A DNA stretch of 13,993 nt from Oxalobacteraceae bacterium (GCA_947453015.1 CANGFL010000006.1:1-13993); one strand, 5' to 3'. Shown: positions 1-6,922, numbered from the stretch's first letter. Translations and numbers: made by a program. The notes: a model not told the origin generated them from the letters alone.

Positions 1-139
1 GACGCGCTAAATCAATCGCTGCCGCTAATCCCACCGGCCCTGCACCCACCACCACCACCGGTAAATGCATCGGTGGCTTCTGCCCAAAATCTGCTGGTCG
101 CTGGTAGGGACATTTCAGATGTTGATAATCTGGCTGCAT
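1..139 (-). CDS. FAD-dependent aromatic hydroxylase/oxidoreductase, N-terminal fragment
   Basis: This is the first 46 codons of a gene that runs off the left edge on the minus strand. After a hydrophilic lead of about 22 residues containing YQRP, the translation reads PVVVVGAGPVGLAAAIDLA. That is the beta-alpha-beta dinucleotide fold (GxGxxG) that binds the ADP part of FAD in class A flavoprotein monooxygenases such as the MhpA/phenol-hydroxylase-like group. These enzymes use NAD(P)H and O2 to hydroxylate aromatic rings. I placed the start at the ATG at 139-137 because a GAG-type ribosome site (149-147) lies 7 bases upstream and the extra N-terminal lead is common in this family. A second in-frame ATG at 70 would begin directly at the fold and is the alternative. 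The gene starts 20 bases after the stop of the MBL hydrolase, so the two are surely one operon. The substrate cannot be told from this fragment. Confidence 0.85.
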   Translation of the reverse strand, partial: MQPDYQHLKCPYQRPADFGQKPPMHLPVVVVGAGPVGLAAAIDLAR

Positions 140-159
140 GCATAGTCTCGTCTGGATAC

Positions 160-1122
160 TTACTGTTGCAGCGCGTGCCACATCTCTTTATCACGCTCGG
201 CCGTCCAGATTCGCGGATGCTTAATACCCTTGGCTTCATCCACAGCGCGTGTCACATCAAACGGAAGACAATGCTCGTAAATAAATACATGGCCAAATTT
301 TGCATCCATGTAGGAGCGCACATGAGCCATCGCCGCTTTCAGATCATGTCCAGCTGCGACTGCCTCTTTTGCACTCGACAGTAGTGTGGTCACAAAATCA
401 CGTGTGTAATCCAGTCCCGCATTCACCTGCTCTGGATTGAGTAATGCAGGACCACGTCCCGGCACAAGTTTTTGTGCGCCCATGGATCGCAAGACTTCCA
501 GCGTCGCTGGCCACTCTTCTAATTGCGCATCGCCGGTATAAGCAGCCGCTTCGTACTCGACCAAATCACCAGAGAACAATACTTTTTGCGAAGGAATCCA
601 AACTATCGTGTCGCCTTTGGTATGCCCCATACCGACATGCATAATTTTGACTTCGAGTTTACCCATAAATAGCGTCATTTCACGCTCGAACACCAAAGTC
701 GGCCAAGTCAAACCAGGCACCGACTCCACTCCAGCAAACAAACGAGGAAATCGATCGATTTCCGATTTCATATCGTGTTCGCCACGCTCAACAATCAGTT
801 CATACGTGCCACGCGATGCAATGACCTGCTGCGCTCCTTCATCGAAATAGGCAGACGCACCTAAGACGCGAACCGCATGGTAATGCGTCAACGTTACGTA
901 CTTGATGGGTAAATCAGTGATCTCACGTATATGTGCAATCAGCGACTGCGCCATGATCGGGGTCGCCGTGGTATCAATCACCATGACAGAATCATCGCCA
1001 ATAATCACGCCCGAATTCGGATCGCCCTCGGCGGTATAGGCATACGCGTTGTCCGACAACTTAATAAAACTAGTTTTCTTTTCCTGCAAATCAGCTTGCG
1101 ATGCAAAAGGCTTGGCACTCAT
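160..1122 (-). CDS. MBL-fold metallo-hydrolase with non-canonical metal motif
   Basis: A 320-residue metallo-beta-lactamase-fold protein, probably cytoplasmic because no signal peptide is visible. The first strands carry GVIIGDDSVMVIDT, typical of the fold. The expected HxHxDH motif appears as THYHAVRVLG: His80 and His82 are present, but the Asp-His pair is replaced by Val84-Arg85. The later ligand positions look intact: GMGHTKGD gives His167 and FSGDLVEY gives Asp186. The reading frame is open back to 1224, but I chose the ATG at 1122 because a GGAG site (1132-1129) sits 6 bases upstream and homology-like sequence begins there. The gene precedes the FAD hydroxylase and diverges from an IclR regulator. 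In Burkholderiales I associate this trio with homogentisate or hydroxyphenylacetate-type aromatic catabolism, which is inference from memory. A hydrolytic role, for example on a thioester or lactone intermediate, is possible but unproven. Confidence 0.88.
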   Translation of the reverse strand: MSAKPFASQADLQEKKTSFIKLSDNAYAYTAEGDPNSGVIIGDDSVMVIDTTATPIMAQSLIAHIREITDLPIKYVTLTHYHAVRVLGASAYFDEGAQQVIASRGTYELIVERGEHDMKSEIDRFPRLFAGVESVPGLTWPTLVFEREMTLFMGKLEVKIMHVGMGHTKGDTIVWIPSQKVLFSGDLVEYEAAAYTGDAQLEEWPATLEVLRSMGAQKLVPGRGPALLNPEQVNAGLDYTRDFVTTLLSSAKEAVAAGHDLKAAMAHVRSYMDAKFGHVFIYEHCLPFDVTRAVDEAKGIKHPRIWTAERDKEMWHALQQ

Positions 1123-1224
1123 GAATGTCTCCGTAACAAGAACGCGTAACCGATAGTGAATAACCATCTGCGTCACGAGCCTGATGATTGAATGGCAGTG
1201 CCGGGTGCAAACGCATCGTCGCAA

Positions 1225-1318
1225 TTAACGTTAAAACGCGTCGTTACACTAGGCAGCGAGTGAAACCGAGGGTAAGATAGAATTCGTTTTAGGTCAATCC
1301 GTTTGTTATTAACGAATT
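1225..1318. promoter_or_regulatory. Candidate operator region between MBL hydrolase and IclR gene
   Basis: The 235-base divergent region holds several symmetric elements. TTAACGTTAA (1225-1234) is a perfect 10-base palindrome. AATTCGTT (1281-1288) and AACGAATT (1311-1318) are perfect 8-base inverted arms 22 bases apart. GTTATTAAC (1305-1313) is a smaller palindrome. The heptamer ATTAACG occurs at 1224-1230 and again at 1308-1314, exactly 84 bases apart, which is eight turns of B-DNA. IclR-family proteins bind palindromic sites in such divergent regions and often regulate both genes. That these elements are the operators is inference. I found no convincing -35/-10 pair for either gene. Confidence 0.45.
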
Positions 1319-1357
1319 ATTCCGAGTGGTTGACTATGTTAGTAAAATGAAATCGGC

Positions 1358-2164
1358 ATGACTGACCAACCCAAAAATACTGCTGAAAAAAGTCGTCGAG
1401 GCATACAGTCCATCGAGATCGGCGGCCGCCTGTTGACCACGCTAGTTGAAGAAGGCAGCCCCATGAGTCTCGGTGACTTAGCCAAAAAAGCAGGCATGCC
1501 ATCGGCCAAGGCCCACCCTTACCTAGTGAGTTTTAGCAGCTTTGGCCTGATAGAACAGGATCTGCTCACCGGTCGCTACGAGCTTGGACCCTTCGCGCTG
1601 CAACTCGGTTTAATCAGTCTTCAACTGTTAGACCCTGTACGAATTGCTATCCCGATGATTACTCAACTGGCCGCCGAAATCGACCAGACGATAGGGTTGT
1701 CGGTACTCGGCAATCAAGGGCCGACCATTATCTATATTGCGGAATCCAGTTACCCTATTCACGTCAACATGCGCACCGGTACGGTGATGTCGATTCAATC
1801 AACCGCCACGGGGCGCGTATTCGCTGCCTTCCTGCCGCCACGTCAGGTTGAACGTATGCTTTCGCAAGAAAAACGTAATGGCATCGCAGCTGCATTCGGT
1901 GCGCAAGGTGTAAAAGCCGATACGCTTGAGAGCTTGTTAGCGGATGTACGCAAACGAGGGATGGCGCGTGTGCAAGGAGAACCCATCCCCGGAATCAACG
2001 CTATCTGCGCGCCGGTGTTTGAGCACACTGGCGCGATTCGGCTGGGTATTACGGCGATTGGACCCGCCGGAAGTTTCGATGCCAACTGGAGCGGAGTGAT
2101 TGCAAAAAAAATAAACACTTGTGCAAAAGCGATCTCACTTCGCCTGGGTTTCCAAGACCCTTAA
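1358..2164 (+). CDS. IclR-family transcriptional regulator
   Basis: A 268-residue protein of normal IclR length. Residues about 15-75 form the winged helix-turn-helix: a first helix around IQSIEIGGRLLTTLVEEG, then LGDLAKKAGMPSAKAHPYLVSF, then the wing GLIEQDLLTGRYELG. Residues about 85-265 are the GAF-like effector domain, with the typical STATGRVFAAFLP and INAICAPVF signatures. IclR proteins bind small aromatic or organic acids and repress or activate a neighbouring catabolic operon. This one diverges from the MBL hydrolase/FAD hydroxylase operon, so that operon is the likely target. In the recognition helix the common His-Arg is His-Pro (Pro54), which may be usual for its subfamily. The start at 1358 has only a weak ribosome site, but no better in-frame ATG precedes the domain. 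The effector is unknown. Confidence 0.93.
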   Translation: MTDQPKNTAEKSRRGIQSIEIGGRLLTTLVEEGSPMSLGDLAKKAGMPSAKAHPYLVSFSSFGLIEQDLLTGRYELGPFALQLGLISLQLLDPVRIAIPMITQLAAEIDQTIGLSVLGNQGPTIIYIAESSYPIHVNMRTGTVMSIQSTATGRVFAAFLPPRQVERMLSQEKRNGIAAAFGAQGVKADTLESLLADVRKRGMARVQGEPIPGINAICAPVFEHTGAIRLGITAIGPAGSFDANWSGVIAKKINTCAKAISLRLGFQDP

Positions 2165-2172
2165 CTACCTCA

Positions 2173-2195
2173 CGCCGCTAGTACGTAATGCGGCG
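2173..2195 (+). terminator. GC-rich hairpin after the IclR gene
   Basis: CGCCGC (2173-2178) and GCGGCG (2190-2195) form a 6-base all-GC stem with an 11-base loop, beginning 8 bases after the IclR stop. No T-run follows, so it is at best a weak or factor-dependent terminator, or a 3'-end stabilising hairpin. Confidence 0.3.
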
Positions 2196-2253
2196 GGCAG
2201 CAAATCCTCATTTCCGGTACGATCTACTGTAGTGATTGACGCATGAGGTGTAC

Positions 2254-2715
2254 ATGAAATCGATCTTAGCAAGTCTGCTCATGGTTGTGCTGTCTCAGCC
2301 CGTCTTAGGCGCTGAGTGGAAACTGATTTCCGAGACTGAAGATAAAGACAAAACGGTCAGTTGGTATGTTGATATGACCAGCATCGTGCATGAGGAAGAG
2401 TACCTGCGTGCCTTCCTCAGAACCACATGGTCAGTGCCACAATACGCCCCCGATAACACGCCCTATCAGTCGTCGACCTATCTGAATTATTTTGATTGCG
2501 GCTCAGGCAAAATTGCTTACACCGGCAACGCCTACTATCGCGCTATGGAGCCGGCTGGGAAACCACTGCATCAAGAGCCGGAAAATCCAGTAGAAAAACT
2601 TAAATTTCAAACGGTGAAACCCGGCTCGGCGGGTGAAGCCAGAATGAAATTTGTTTGTAAATTTCGCTCGAAAAATTTCTTAACTCAACGATCGATCAAT
2701 TCACCTGCTGGCTAG
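2254..2715 (+). CDS. Small exported protein, adhesin-E-like
   Basis: A 153-residue protein with a clear Sec signal peptide: MKS, a hydrophobic stretch ILASLLMVVLSQPVLG, and likely cleavage after Ala20, just before EWKLIS. The mature part has the pattern of the surface-adhesin E domain (Haemophilus protein E type). Its features are an early Trp and Ile (EWKLIS), a YVDMTSI strand, a later Trp strand (RTTWSVP), tyrosine-rich STYLNYFDCG and a C-terminal KFVCKF. The two cysteines in FDCG and FVCK could form a disulphide. Proteobacteria carry many small periplasmic proteins with this domain, mostly without known function, so an adhesin role should not be assumed. The start at 2254 has GAGG (2245-2248) 5 bases upstream; the longer reading from 2236 would bury the signal peptide. 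Transcription runs into the bidirectional terminator at 2776-2809. Confidence 0.75.
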   Translation: MKSILASLLMVVLSQPVLGAEWKLISETEDKDKTVSWYVDMTSIVHEEEYLRAFLRTTWSVPQYAPDNTPYQSSTYLNYFDCGSGKIAYTGNAYYRAMEPAGKPLHQEPENPVEKLKFQTVKPGSAGEARMKFVCKFRSKNFLTQRSINSPAG

Positions 2716-2775
2716 CACGATCGCAATGTAGCTAGCTTGCGCGCCAGTCATTATTCAGTTTGGAAAAATAAGCAC

Positions 2776-2809
2776 AAAAAAACCGCAGCTTGAGCTGCGG
2801 TTTTTTTTT
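2776..2809. terminator. Strong bidirectional Rho-independent terminator
   Basis: CCGCAGCT (2783-2790) and AGCTGCGG (2793-2800) form an 8-base stem, better drawn as CCGCAG/CTGCGG closing toward a TTGA tip. A run of seven A (2776-2782) precedes it and nine T (2801-2809) follow. It therefore works in both directions. On the plus strand it ends the adhesin-E-like gene (stop at 2715). On the minus strand it ends efp (stop at 2824). Confidence 0.93.
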
Positions 2810-2823
2810 GATCGGTCTACATA

Positions 2824-3378
2824 TTAAACGCGGCGTTTGTATTCACCGGTACGTGTATCGATTTCAATCTTATCGCCCTGCCCCACAAACAAAGGCACGG
2901 ATACTTCAAAACCTGTTGCGATTTTCGCTGGCTTCAAAACCTTACCTGAAGTATCACCTTTAACAGCGGGTTCGGTGTAGGTAACTTCGCGCACGACCGT
3001 GGTTGGCAACTCAACCGAAATGGCCTTTTCATTGTAGAACACCACTTCGCACACCATGCCATCTTCGAGGTAATGAATAGCATCGCCCATGTTTTCCGAT
3101 TCAACTTCATATTGGTTGTAATCGACATCCATGAACACATACAACGGGTCAGCAAAATACGAATACGTTGCTTCTTTACGATCTAAGTTAACGACGTCAA
3201 ATTTTTCATCTGACTTGTAAACAGATTCCAAACCCGCCTCGGTCAGCAGGTTTTTCATTTTCATCTTGACCACAGATGCATTGCGGCCAGATTTAGAGAA
3301 TTCGGTTCTGATCACGACCATAGGCTGACCGGAGACCATAACGACATTACCAACGCGGATTTCTTGGGCGGTTTTCAT
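2824..3378 (-). CDS. efp: Elongation factor P
   Basis: A 184-residue protein of usual EF-P length. EF-P binds ribosomes stalled on consecutive prolines, between the P and E sites, and promotes peptide bond formation. The N-terminal KOW-like domain starts [15 protein letters not shown]. The loop that reaches the peptidyl-transferase centre reads [14 protein letters not shown], and its tip is Arg32. Arg32 is the residue rhamnosylated by EarP, in contrast to the lysine modified by EpmA/EpmB. OB domains II and III follow and end in the conserved [17 protein letters not shown]. The start at 3378 gives the canonical N terminus; 16 extra in-frame residues upstream do not match the family. No strong ribosome site is visible. 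The gene lies 88 bases downstream of earP on the same strand and is probably co-transcribed, although the gap leaves room for its own promoter. Confidence 0.98.
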   Translation of the reverse strand: MKTAQEIRVGNVVMVSGQPMVVIRTEFSKSGRNASVVKMKMKNLLTEAGLESVYKSDEKFDVVNLDRKEATYSYFADPLYVFMDVDYNQYEVESENMGDAIHYLEDGMVCEVVFYNEKAISVELPTTVVREVTYTEPAVKGDTSGKVLKPAKIATGFEVSVPLFVGQGDKIEIDTRTGEYKRRV

Positions 3379-3466
3379 AGTGATTATCTGAAGTAACTGA
3401 AGTGACGAACCCACGAAACTAAACAAAAGTCTTGAAAGGGATCAGTCATTGAAAAACCGCGAGATT

Positions 3467-4597
3467 TTACCTGATTTTGCCCGCGAACCGAATAAGTTGA
3501 GCCGATAACTCGTCCACCGATGCCACATGCGCCGACCAGTGCTTGTAATACGGCGGCAGCGCTGGCCGTGCTTTGCTAAAGGCGGACCAATCTAAATGGG
3601 CACCGACCTCACCATTCCAGGCCTGCCAAAAAGCCTTCACAGCCTGTGCATTCTCTTCGCTCAGGCCATGACAATGAAGATCGAGGAAAGCCGCCAGCTT
3701 AATCAGATGCGCATCCTCTGATTGTTGGTACAACTGCCAGACAAAGGGCTGTTGGGCCCAGTGGGCGCGAACCAGAGTGTCTTCTCCCCTAACAAAATTG
3801 ACATCACAACTCCATAGCAAGCGGTCATAGTCATCGGGATGCAAGAAAGGAATAATTTTTATCGTTAGCTGACCTGTGGTCACTTCTCTACCAACGGATA
3901 AATCATTCCCCATGATGTGAGTTAAGGCTTTTGTAGCCACACCTTCGGGTACCACACACAGCGTGGGTGGCCCCAAACGCATCGCATTAAATAACTCATC
4001 TACCGGTGCATGCTCATAACAAAACAGTGAAACTAAAAAGCTTCTAAGGCCAACATCTATCTCTAAATTTTTCAAAAATGCTGCACGAGACTCAGCATCA
4101 AATGCAGCGCGCGCTTGCATCAACCCATCTTCTCTAAGTAAGCCACCTGATTCGGATACAAAACCTGGAAAAAAGAAATACTGCGTGAGCGATAAACGTG
4201 GATGCGGTGATGGCAAACCATGACTTTGCACAGCCCATGATTCAGCCGACAAATACTCTAGATTGATCCATACAGGAATTGGGCTTGCTTTAGCCATGCG
4301 ATTAAGCATGGCATCCGAGAGTCGACAAGCAAATGCTTCAATCACTAATTCAGCCGGCTGATAATTCAACTCCGTTTGATCATTCCAAGCGATGACCTGA
4401 AAGTCATCCAACCATTGCTCAGTTAAATGTGCATTCAACGATGGTTGCAACCGCTTCAGACACGATAAATTATTAATCCATAACCGAACCGATAAACCAC
4501 GCGCAGTCAGTGCGCGCGCTAACCGCCAGCTAACGCCCGCATCACCGAAGTTATCAATCACCTCGCAAAAAATATCAACTGTCTGTAGTGAATTCAT
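3467..4597 (-). CDS. earP: EF-P arginine rhamnosyltransferase
   Basis: A 376-residue GT-B glycosyltransferase of the EarP family (formerly DUF2331). It transfers rhamnose from dTDP-L-rhamnose onto Arg32 of EF-P, activating it for polyproline translation. The N terminus VDIFCEVIDNFGDAGVSWRLAR contains Asp15 and Asp19, matching the two aspartates known to be essential in characterised EarP. The C-terminal half contains FVRGEDTLVRAHWAQQPFVW, whose Glu272 corresponds to the conserved glutamate in the nucleotide-sugar site. EAFACRLS and HIYPQ-like WQLYQQ segments also fit the family. The start at 4597 places DIFC at the usual distance from the N terminus; the frame is open further upstream, but only TTG would initiate there. 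It precedes its own substrate gene efp, the standard arrangement. Its ribosome site is poor, and two tiny ORFs lie in the leader. Confidence 0.97.
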   Translation of the reverse strand: MNSLQTVDIFCEVIDNFGDAGVSWRLARALTARGLSVRLWINNLSCLKRLQPSLNAHLTEQWLDDFQVIAWNDQTELNYQPAELVIEAFACRLSDAMLNRMAKASPIPVWINLEYLSAESWAVQSHGLPSPHPRLSLTQYFFFPGFVSESGGLLREDGLMQARAAFDAESRAAFLKNLEIDVGLRSFLVSLFCYEHAPVDELFNAMRLGPPTLCVVPEGVATKALTHIMGNDLSVGREVTTGQLTIKIIPFLHPDDYDRLLWSCDVNFVRGEDTLVRAHWAQQPFVWQLYQQSEDAHLIKLAAFLDLHCHGLSEENAQAVKAFWQAWNGEVGAHLDWSAFSKARPALPPYYKHWSAHVASVDELSAQLIRFAGKIR

Positions 4598-4682
4598 AGT
4601 GTGGAATTCATAGGAAGCAATTCGAACAAACCTCAAACATAGGCATCGAGTCAGTTCAGCCAAGCGCTGACATAGTGTCTCC
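4594..4682 (-). other. earP leader with two five-codon mini-ORFs
   Basis: Reading the minus strand, a GGAG site (4682-4679) lies 5 bases before ATG 4673, which encodes MSALG and stops at 4656. A second mini-ORF, MNSTL, starts at 4611 and its TGA (4596-4594) overlaps the earP ATG (4597-4595) as ATGA. The earP start itself has no good ribosome site, so translation could be coupled to the second mini-ORF. Whether either is translated is unknown, and such short frames arise easily by chance. Confidence 0.2.
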
Positions 4683-4787
4683 GATTATCAGTGACAAACA
4701 TTTTTTTTCATACCATGGCAAACTGTAGTGACGTTAGGCTAGTAATCCCCCCGCGAATCTCCACAATAGTTCAACAACGAGGCTTTG

Positions 4788-5252
4788 ATGAAACGATTTT
4801 TTTTATTTCAGGCTTTAATTAGCCTGTTGGTTGCTGGCCCTGTTATCGCAAAAGATGCCGATATGTGCGGTGAATATACCAGTGTCGACATCGGCGAAAC
4901 CCGCGTCGAGATGGGCAGCAAAGCGACGTTCATCCATTTTCGTTCGGCGACCCAAATGTTTGCCACGGAAGGCTCACGTTTTCACCAACTCAGCGGCCAA
5001 TGTACAGGCGGTGCCATGGTGTACGCAGATGGTGGCGTTGAGGCCGAGGGACTGTGCGCCGTCGAAGACACCGAAGGTGATGTGCTGACGTATGCATTCA
5101 CCCAAGGTCGCTCGGCACGTGAAGGCAAATTCATGCGCAAAGGTGGCACGGGTAAATTTGCGAATGCTCACGAAACCGGTTGGTACAAACCGATTAGTCT
5201 GAATGGTGAAGTCACTACAGGGAATTGGGGCGGCAAAGGCACGTGTAAGTGA
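4788..5252 (+). CDS. Small secreted protein of unknown function
   Basis: A 154-residue protein with a signal peptide: MKR, then FFLFQALISLLVAGPVIA, with cleavage likely after VIA before KDADMCGEY. The mature chain is rich in Gly, Thr and short beta-strand patterns. It ends in a glycine-rich repeat-like region, KGGTGKFANAHETGWYKP followed by GNWGGKGTCK. Four cysteines (MCGEY, GQCTG, GLCAV, GTCK) are spaced so that two disulphides are plausible. The GTGKFA...G pattern resembles small beta-barrel proteins (DUF3224/allene-oxide-cyclase-like), but I cannot assign a family. The ATG at 4788 has GAGG (4779-4782) 5 bases upstream, and a TTG one codon earlier is less likely. It is transcribed divergently from earP and ends at a hairpin. 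Confidence 0.8.
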   Translation: MKRFFLFQALISLLVAGPVIAKDADMCGEYTSVDIGETRVEMGSKATFIHFRSATQMFATEGSRFHQLSGQCTGGAMVYADGGVEAEGLCAVEDTEGDVLTYAFTQGRSAREGKFMRKGGTGKFANAHETGWYKPISLNGEVTTGNWGGKGTCK

Positions 5253-5269
5253 AGTCCCTACGATAAATA

Positions 5270-5312
5270 GTTTCAGTCATCACTACGATGACTGAAATAT
5301 CTTTGCTCTTTT
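5270..5312 (+). terminator. Hairpin terminator after the secreted-protein gene
   Basis: TTTCAGTCAT (5271-5280) and ATGACTGAAA (5288-5297) are perfect 10-base arms. C5281-G5287 adds an eleventh pair, leaving a 5-base loop. A T-rich but interrupted tail follows (TATCTTTGCTCTTTT, to 5312), so it should end the plus-strand gene stopping at 5252. Read from the minus strand the tail is not T-rich, so it is less convincing for the oxidoreductase gene. Confidence 0.7.
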
Positions 5313-5964
5313 AGGCTTCTGCTGCAGCCTGACGTAATGCTTGTTCAAATACTTCCGCTGGCTGCCCGCCTTGCACAAGGTATCGCTCGTTGATAATCAC
5401 TGCAGGAACTGACTGTATGCCTCGTGATAAATACAGCTGCTGACTTTGTCTAACTTCGTTGCGAAATTCATCGCTACTCAAAATATCCGCCGCACGTGTG
5501 CGATCTAAACCTGCACGCTCTACAGCATCTAACAACACGGCATGACTCGAAGGGTTTTCGCCCAACGTGAAATAGGCCTCAAGCATGGAGCGTTTTAATT
5601 TGTGTTGCGCTTGACTGCCGTAGTCAACATCCGCCCAATGCAGCAAACGATGAGCGTCGAAGGTATTGTAAATACGCTTGCGACCGGCCTGATTAAAATG
5701 AAAGCCTACCTCTGCTCCACGCTGCGCAATACGTTGCTGATTGACGGCCACCTGTTCAGGCGATATCCGGTATTTATGCGTAAGGTGCTCAACAATATCT
5801 TCACCTTCGGATCCCATGTGAGGGTTTAACTCAAACGGCTGAAAATGGATTTCTACGTTAGCCTGATCTTTCACGCTCGCTATGGCTTGTTCAAGCGAAG
5901 CTAAGCCCACAGCACACCAAGGGCAGGCAATATCGGAAACAAAATCAATGCGTAGTGAGTTCAT
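5311..5964 (-). CDS. DsbA-family oxidoreductase, FrnE-like
   Basis: A 217-residue thioredoxin-fold protein of the DsbA/FrnE group. The first strand RIDFVSDIACPWC leads to the redox motif CPWC (Cys14-Cys17). A long helical insertion follows (about residues 60-170). The C-terminal thioredoxin half has SVPAVIINERYLVQGGQP, with the cis-proline at Pro187. No signal peptide is present, so it acts in the cytoplasm, unlike periplasmic DsbA. FrnE-type proteins are cytosolic disulphide oxidoreductases linked to oxidative-stress tolerance in a few bacteria. Others of this fold, such as HCCA isomerases, are glutathione-dependent and lack the CxxC. The start at 5964 gives the typical short N terminus. It faces the secreted-protein gene and diverges from the small exported protein at 6089. 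Confidence 0.93.
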   Translation of the reverse strand: MNSLRIDFVSDIACPWCAVGLASLEQAIASVKDQANVEIHFQPFELNPHMGSEGEDIVEHLTHKYRISPEQVAVNQQRIAQRGAEVGFHFNQAGRKRIYNTFDAHRLLHWADVDYGSQAQHKLKRSMLEAYFTLGENPSSHAVLLDAVERAGLDRTRAADILSSDEFRNEVRQSQQLYLSRGIQSVPAVIINERYLVQGGQPAEVFEQALRQAAAEA

Positions 5965-6088
5965 TTATTAGCAGTCAAGCAAGGGAAGATGAGGAAGATG
6001 CTAGCACGAGTCTCTGTGCGTGAGCTAAGCAAGCCGGTATGATGTTGAAAATCTGAATTTCGATAACCTGCTTAAAAGTCATCTCACC

Positions 6089-6379
6089 ATGAAATCGTCA
6101 CTGATCTGCGCCGTCCTTCTGACATTCGTATCCTACTCTGCTATCGCAGCAGACCAAGCCACACCTATGGCTGATATTGAACCCATGCCTGTCATGGTCC
6201 CCAAAGCGGCAATCACTGCGCCAAACCCGGCTGAAGAAGCCACTGTTCAGTCTGGGGCGGCACTCGATGACTTTTCATTTGCGGCCAAAAGCGCAAACAA
6301 TCAGCCCACGGGCGACGAGCAGAACAGTAGCGAAATCACAGAGTCGCAAAGGAAATTACTCCATCTGCAAGAATTCTGA
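6089..6379 (+). CDS. Small exported Pro/Ala-rich protein, unknown
   Basis: A 96-residue protein. A signal peptide is clear (MKSSLICAVLLTFVSYSAIAA, cleavage near SAIAA/DQ). The mature part of about 75 residues is low-complexity, rich in Pro, Ala, Glu, Ser and Asn (for example MADIEPMPVMVPKAA), and ends in a charged segment, ESQRKLLHLQEF. It has no cysteine after the signal peptide and no motif I recognise, and it is probably disordered. No good ribosome site is seen, but the signal peptide supports the start. It lies 85 bases before the bactofilin gene on the same strand. A shared envelope role is only suggested by adjacency. A TATGAT hexamer at 6038-6043 could be its -10 box, but no matching -35 is evident. 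Confidence 0.65.
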   Translation: MKSSLICAVLLTFVSYSAIAADQATPMADIEPMPVMVPKAAITAPNPAEEATVQSGAALDDFSFAAKSANNQPTGDEQNSSEITESQRKLLHLQEF

Positions 6380-6464
6380 TCACGGCTTTGCCCTGCAGGT
6401 CAGTTACTCGGCCTGAGCTTCGCTGCTAAACTACATATGAAAATAACATGCAAAGTTTTCAAAA

Positions 6465-6881
6465 ATGAAACCATCTTCCAGCCGAAAAGGTATGAGCATT
6501 GCCAGCTCGGTACTGGGTTCGGGCACGCGCCTGCAAGGAACACTTCAAGTTGAAGAAAGCATACGCATTGATGGCCGATTAGAAGGCAACATAGAGCAAT
6601 CGGACGGCAAAGATCATTGGGTAATCATCGGCCCAACCAGCGAAATTATCGGTGACATCCACGCGCAAAATGTACGCGTTGCTGGCAAGATCATCGGTAA
6701 CATTTTCGCTAGTGGTAACGTGGAATTAGCCAACGGTGCTGAAGTGCGCGGCAATATCAAACACAATGCCATTACCGTTGAACCAGGCGCGAGCGTGCAT
6801 GGGCAATTGATCGCGAATGATCATGACGAAGCCCCTGTAATAAAACCCACTCCTCCTGCCATTACCGATTCAAGCAGCTAA
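6465..6881 (+). CDS. Bactofilin
   Basis: A 138-residue bactofilin (polymer-forming cytoskeletal protein, DUF583). Residues about 14-118 form the right-handed beta-helix, visible as repeated short strands punctuated by Gly and Asn: TRLQGTLQVEESIRIDGRLEGN, then SEIIGDIHAQNVRVAGKIIGNI, then ASGNVELANGAEVRGNI, then ITVEPGASVHGQLI. Short disordered tails flank it: a Ser/Lys-rich N terminus and a Pro-rich C terminus (VIKPTPPAITDSSS). Bactofilins polymerise without nucleotide under the inner membrane. They place cell-wall enzymes, stalks, flagella or signalling proteins in various bacteria. The start at 6465 has no clear ribosome site; Met10 (MSIASSVLG) is an alternative. No M23 peptidase, a common bactofilin partner, is nearby. 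The next gene is a membrane histidine kinase 41 bases on, likely in the same transcript. Confidence 0.95.
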   Translation: MKPSSSRKGMSIASSVLGSGTRLQGTLQVEESIRIDGRLEGNIEQSDGKDHWVIIGPTSEIIGDIHAQNVRVAGKIIGNIFASGNVELANGAEVRGNIKHNAITVEPGASVHGQLIANDHDEAPVIKPTPPAITDSSS

Positions 6882-6922
6882 CTACTGCTCGCGTCAGGCA
6901 CCAGACTCACAAACTCATCTGC

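Noticed and set aside
12..239. A 75-codon minus-strand frame over the first genes
   Set aside because: It lies in a different register from the GxGxxG-containing flavoprotein and overlaps the end of the MBL hydrolase; its sequence has no fold-like pattern.
1330..1335. TTGACT as a -35 box for the IclR gene
   Set aside because: It lies only 28 bases before the start codon, leaving no room for a -10 box and transcription start upstream of the ATG.
1317..1502. Minus-strand frame across the IclR start
   Set aside because: It is opposite the helix-turn-helix coding region, Trp-rich and without a ribosome site, so it is a shadow.
4831..5171. Overlapping frames inside the secreted-protein gene at 4788
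   Set aside because: The 4788 frame has a signal peptide, ribosome site and cysteine pattern; the other frames have none of these.
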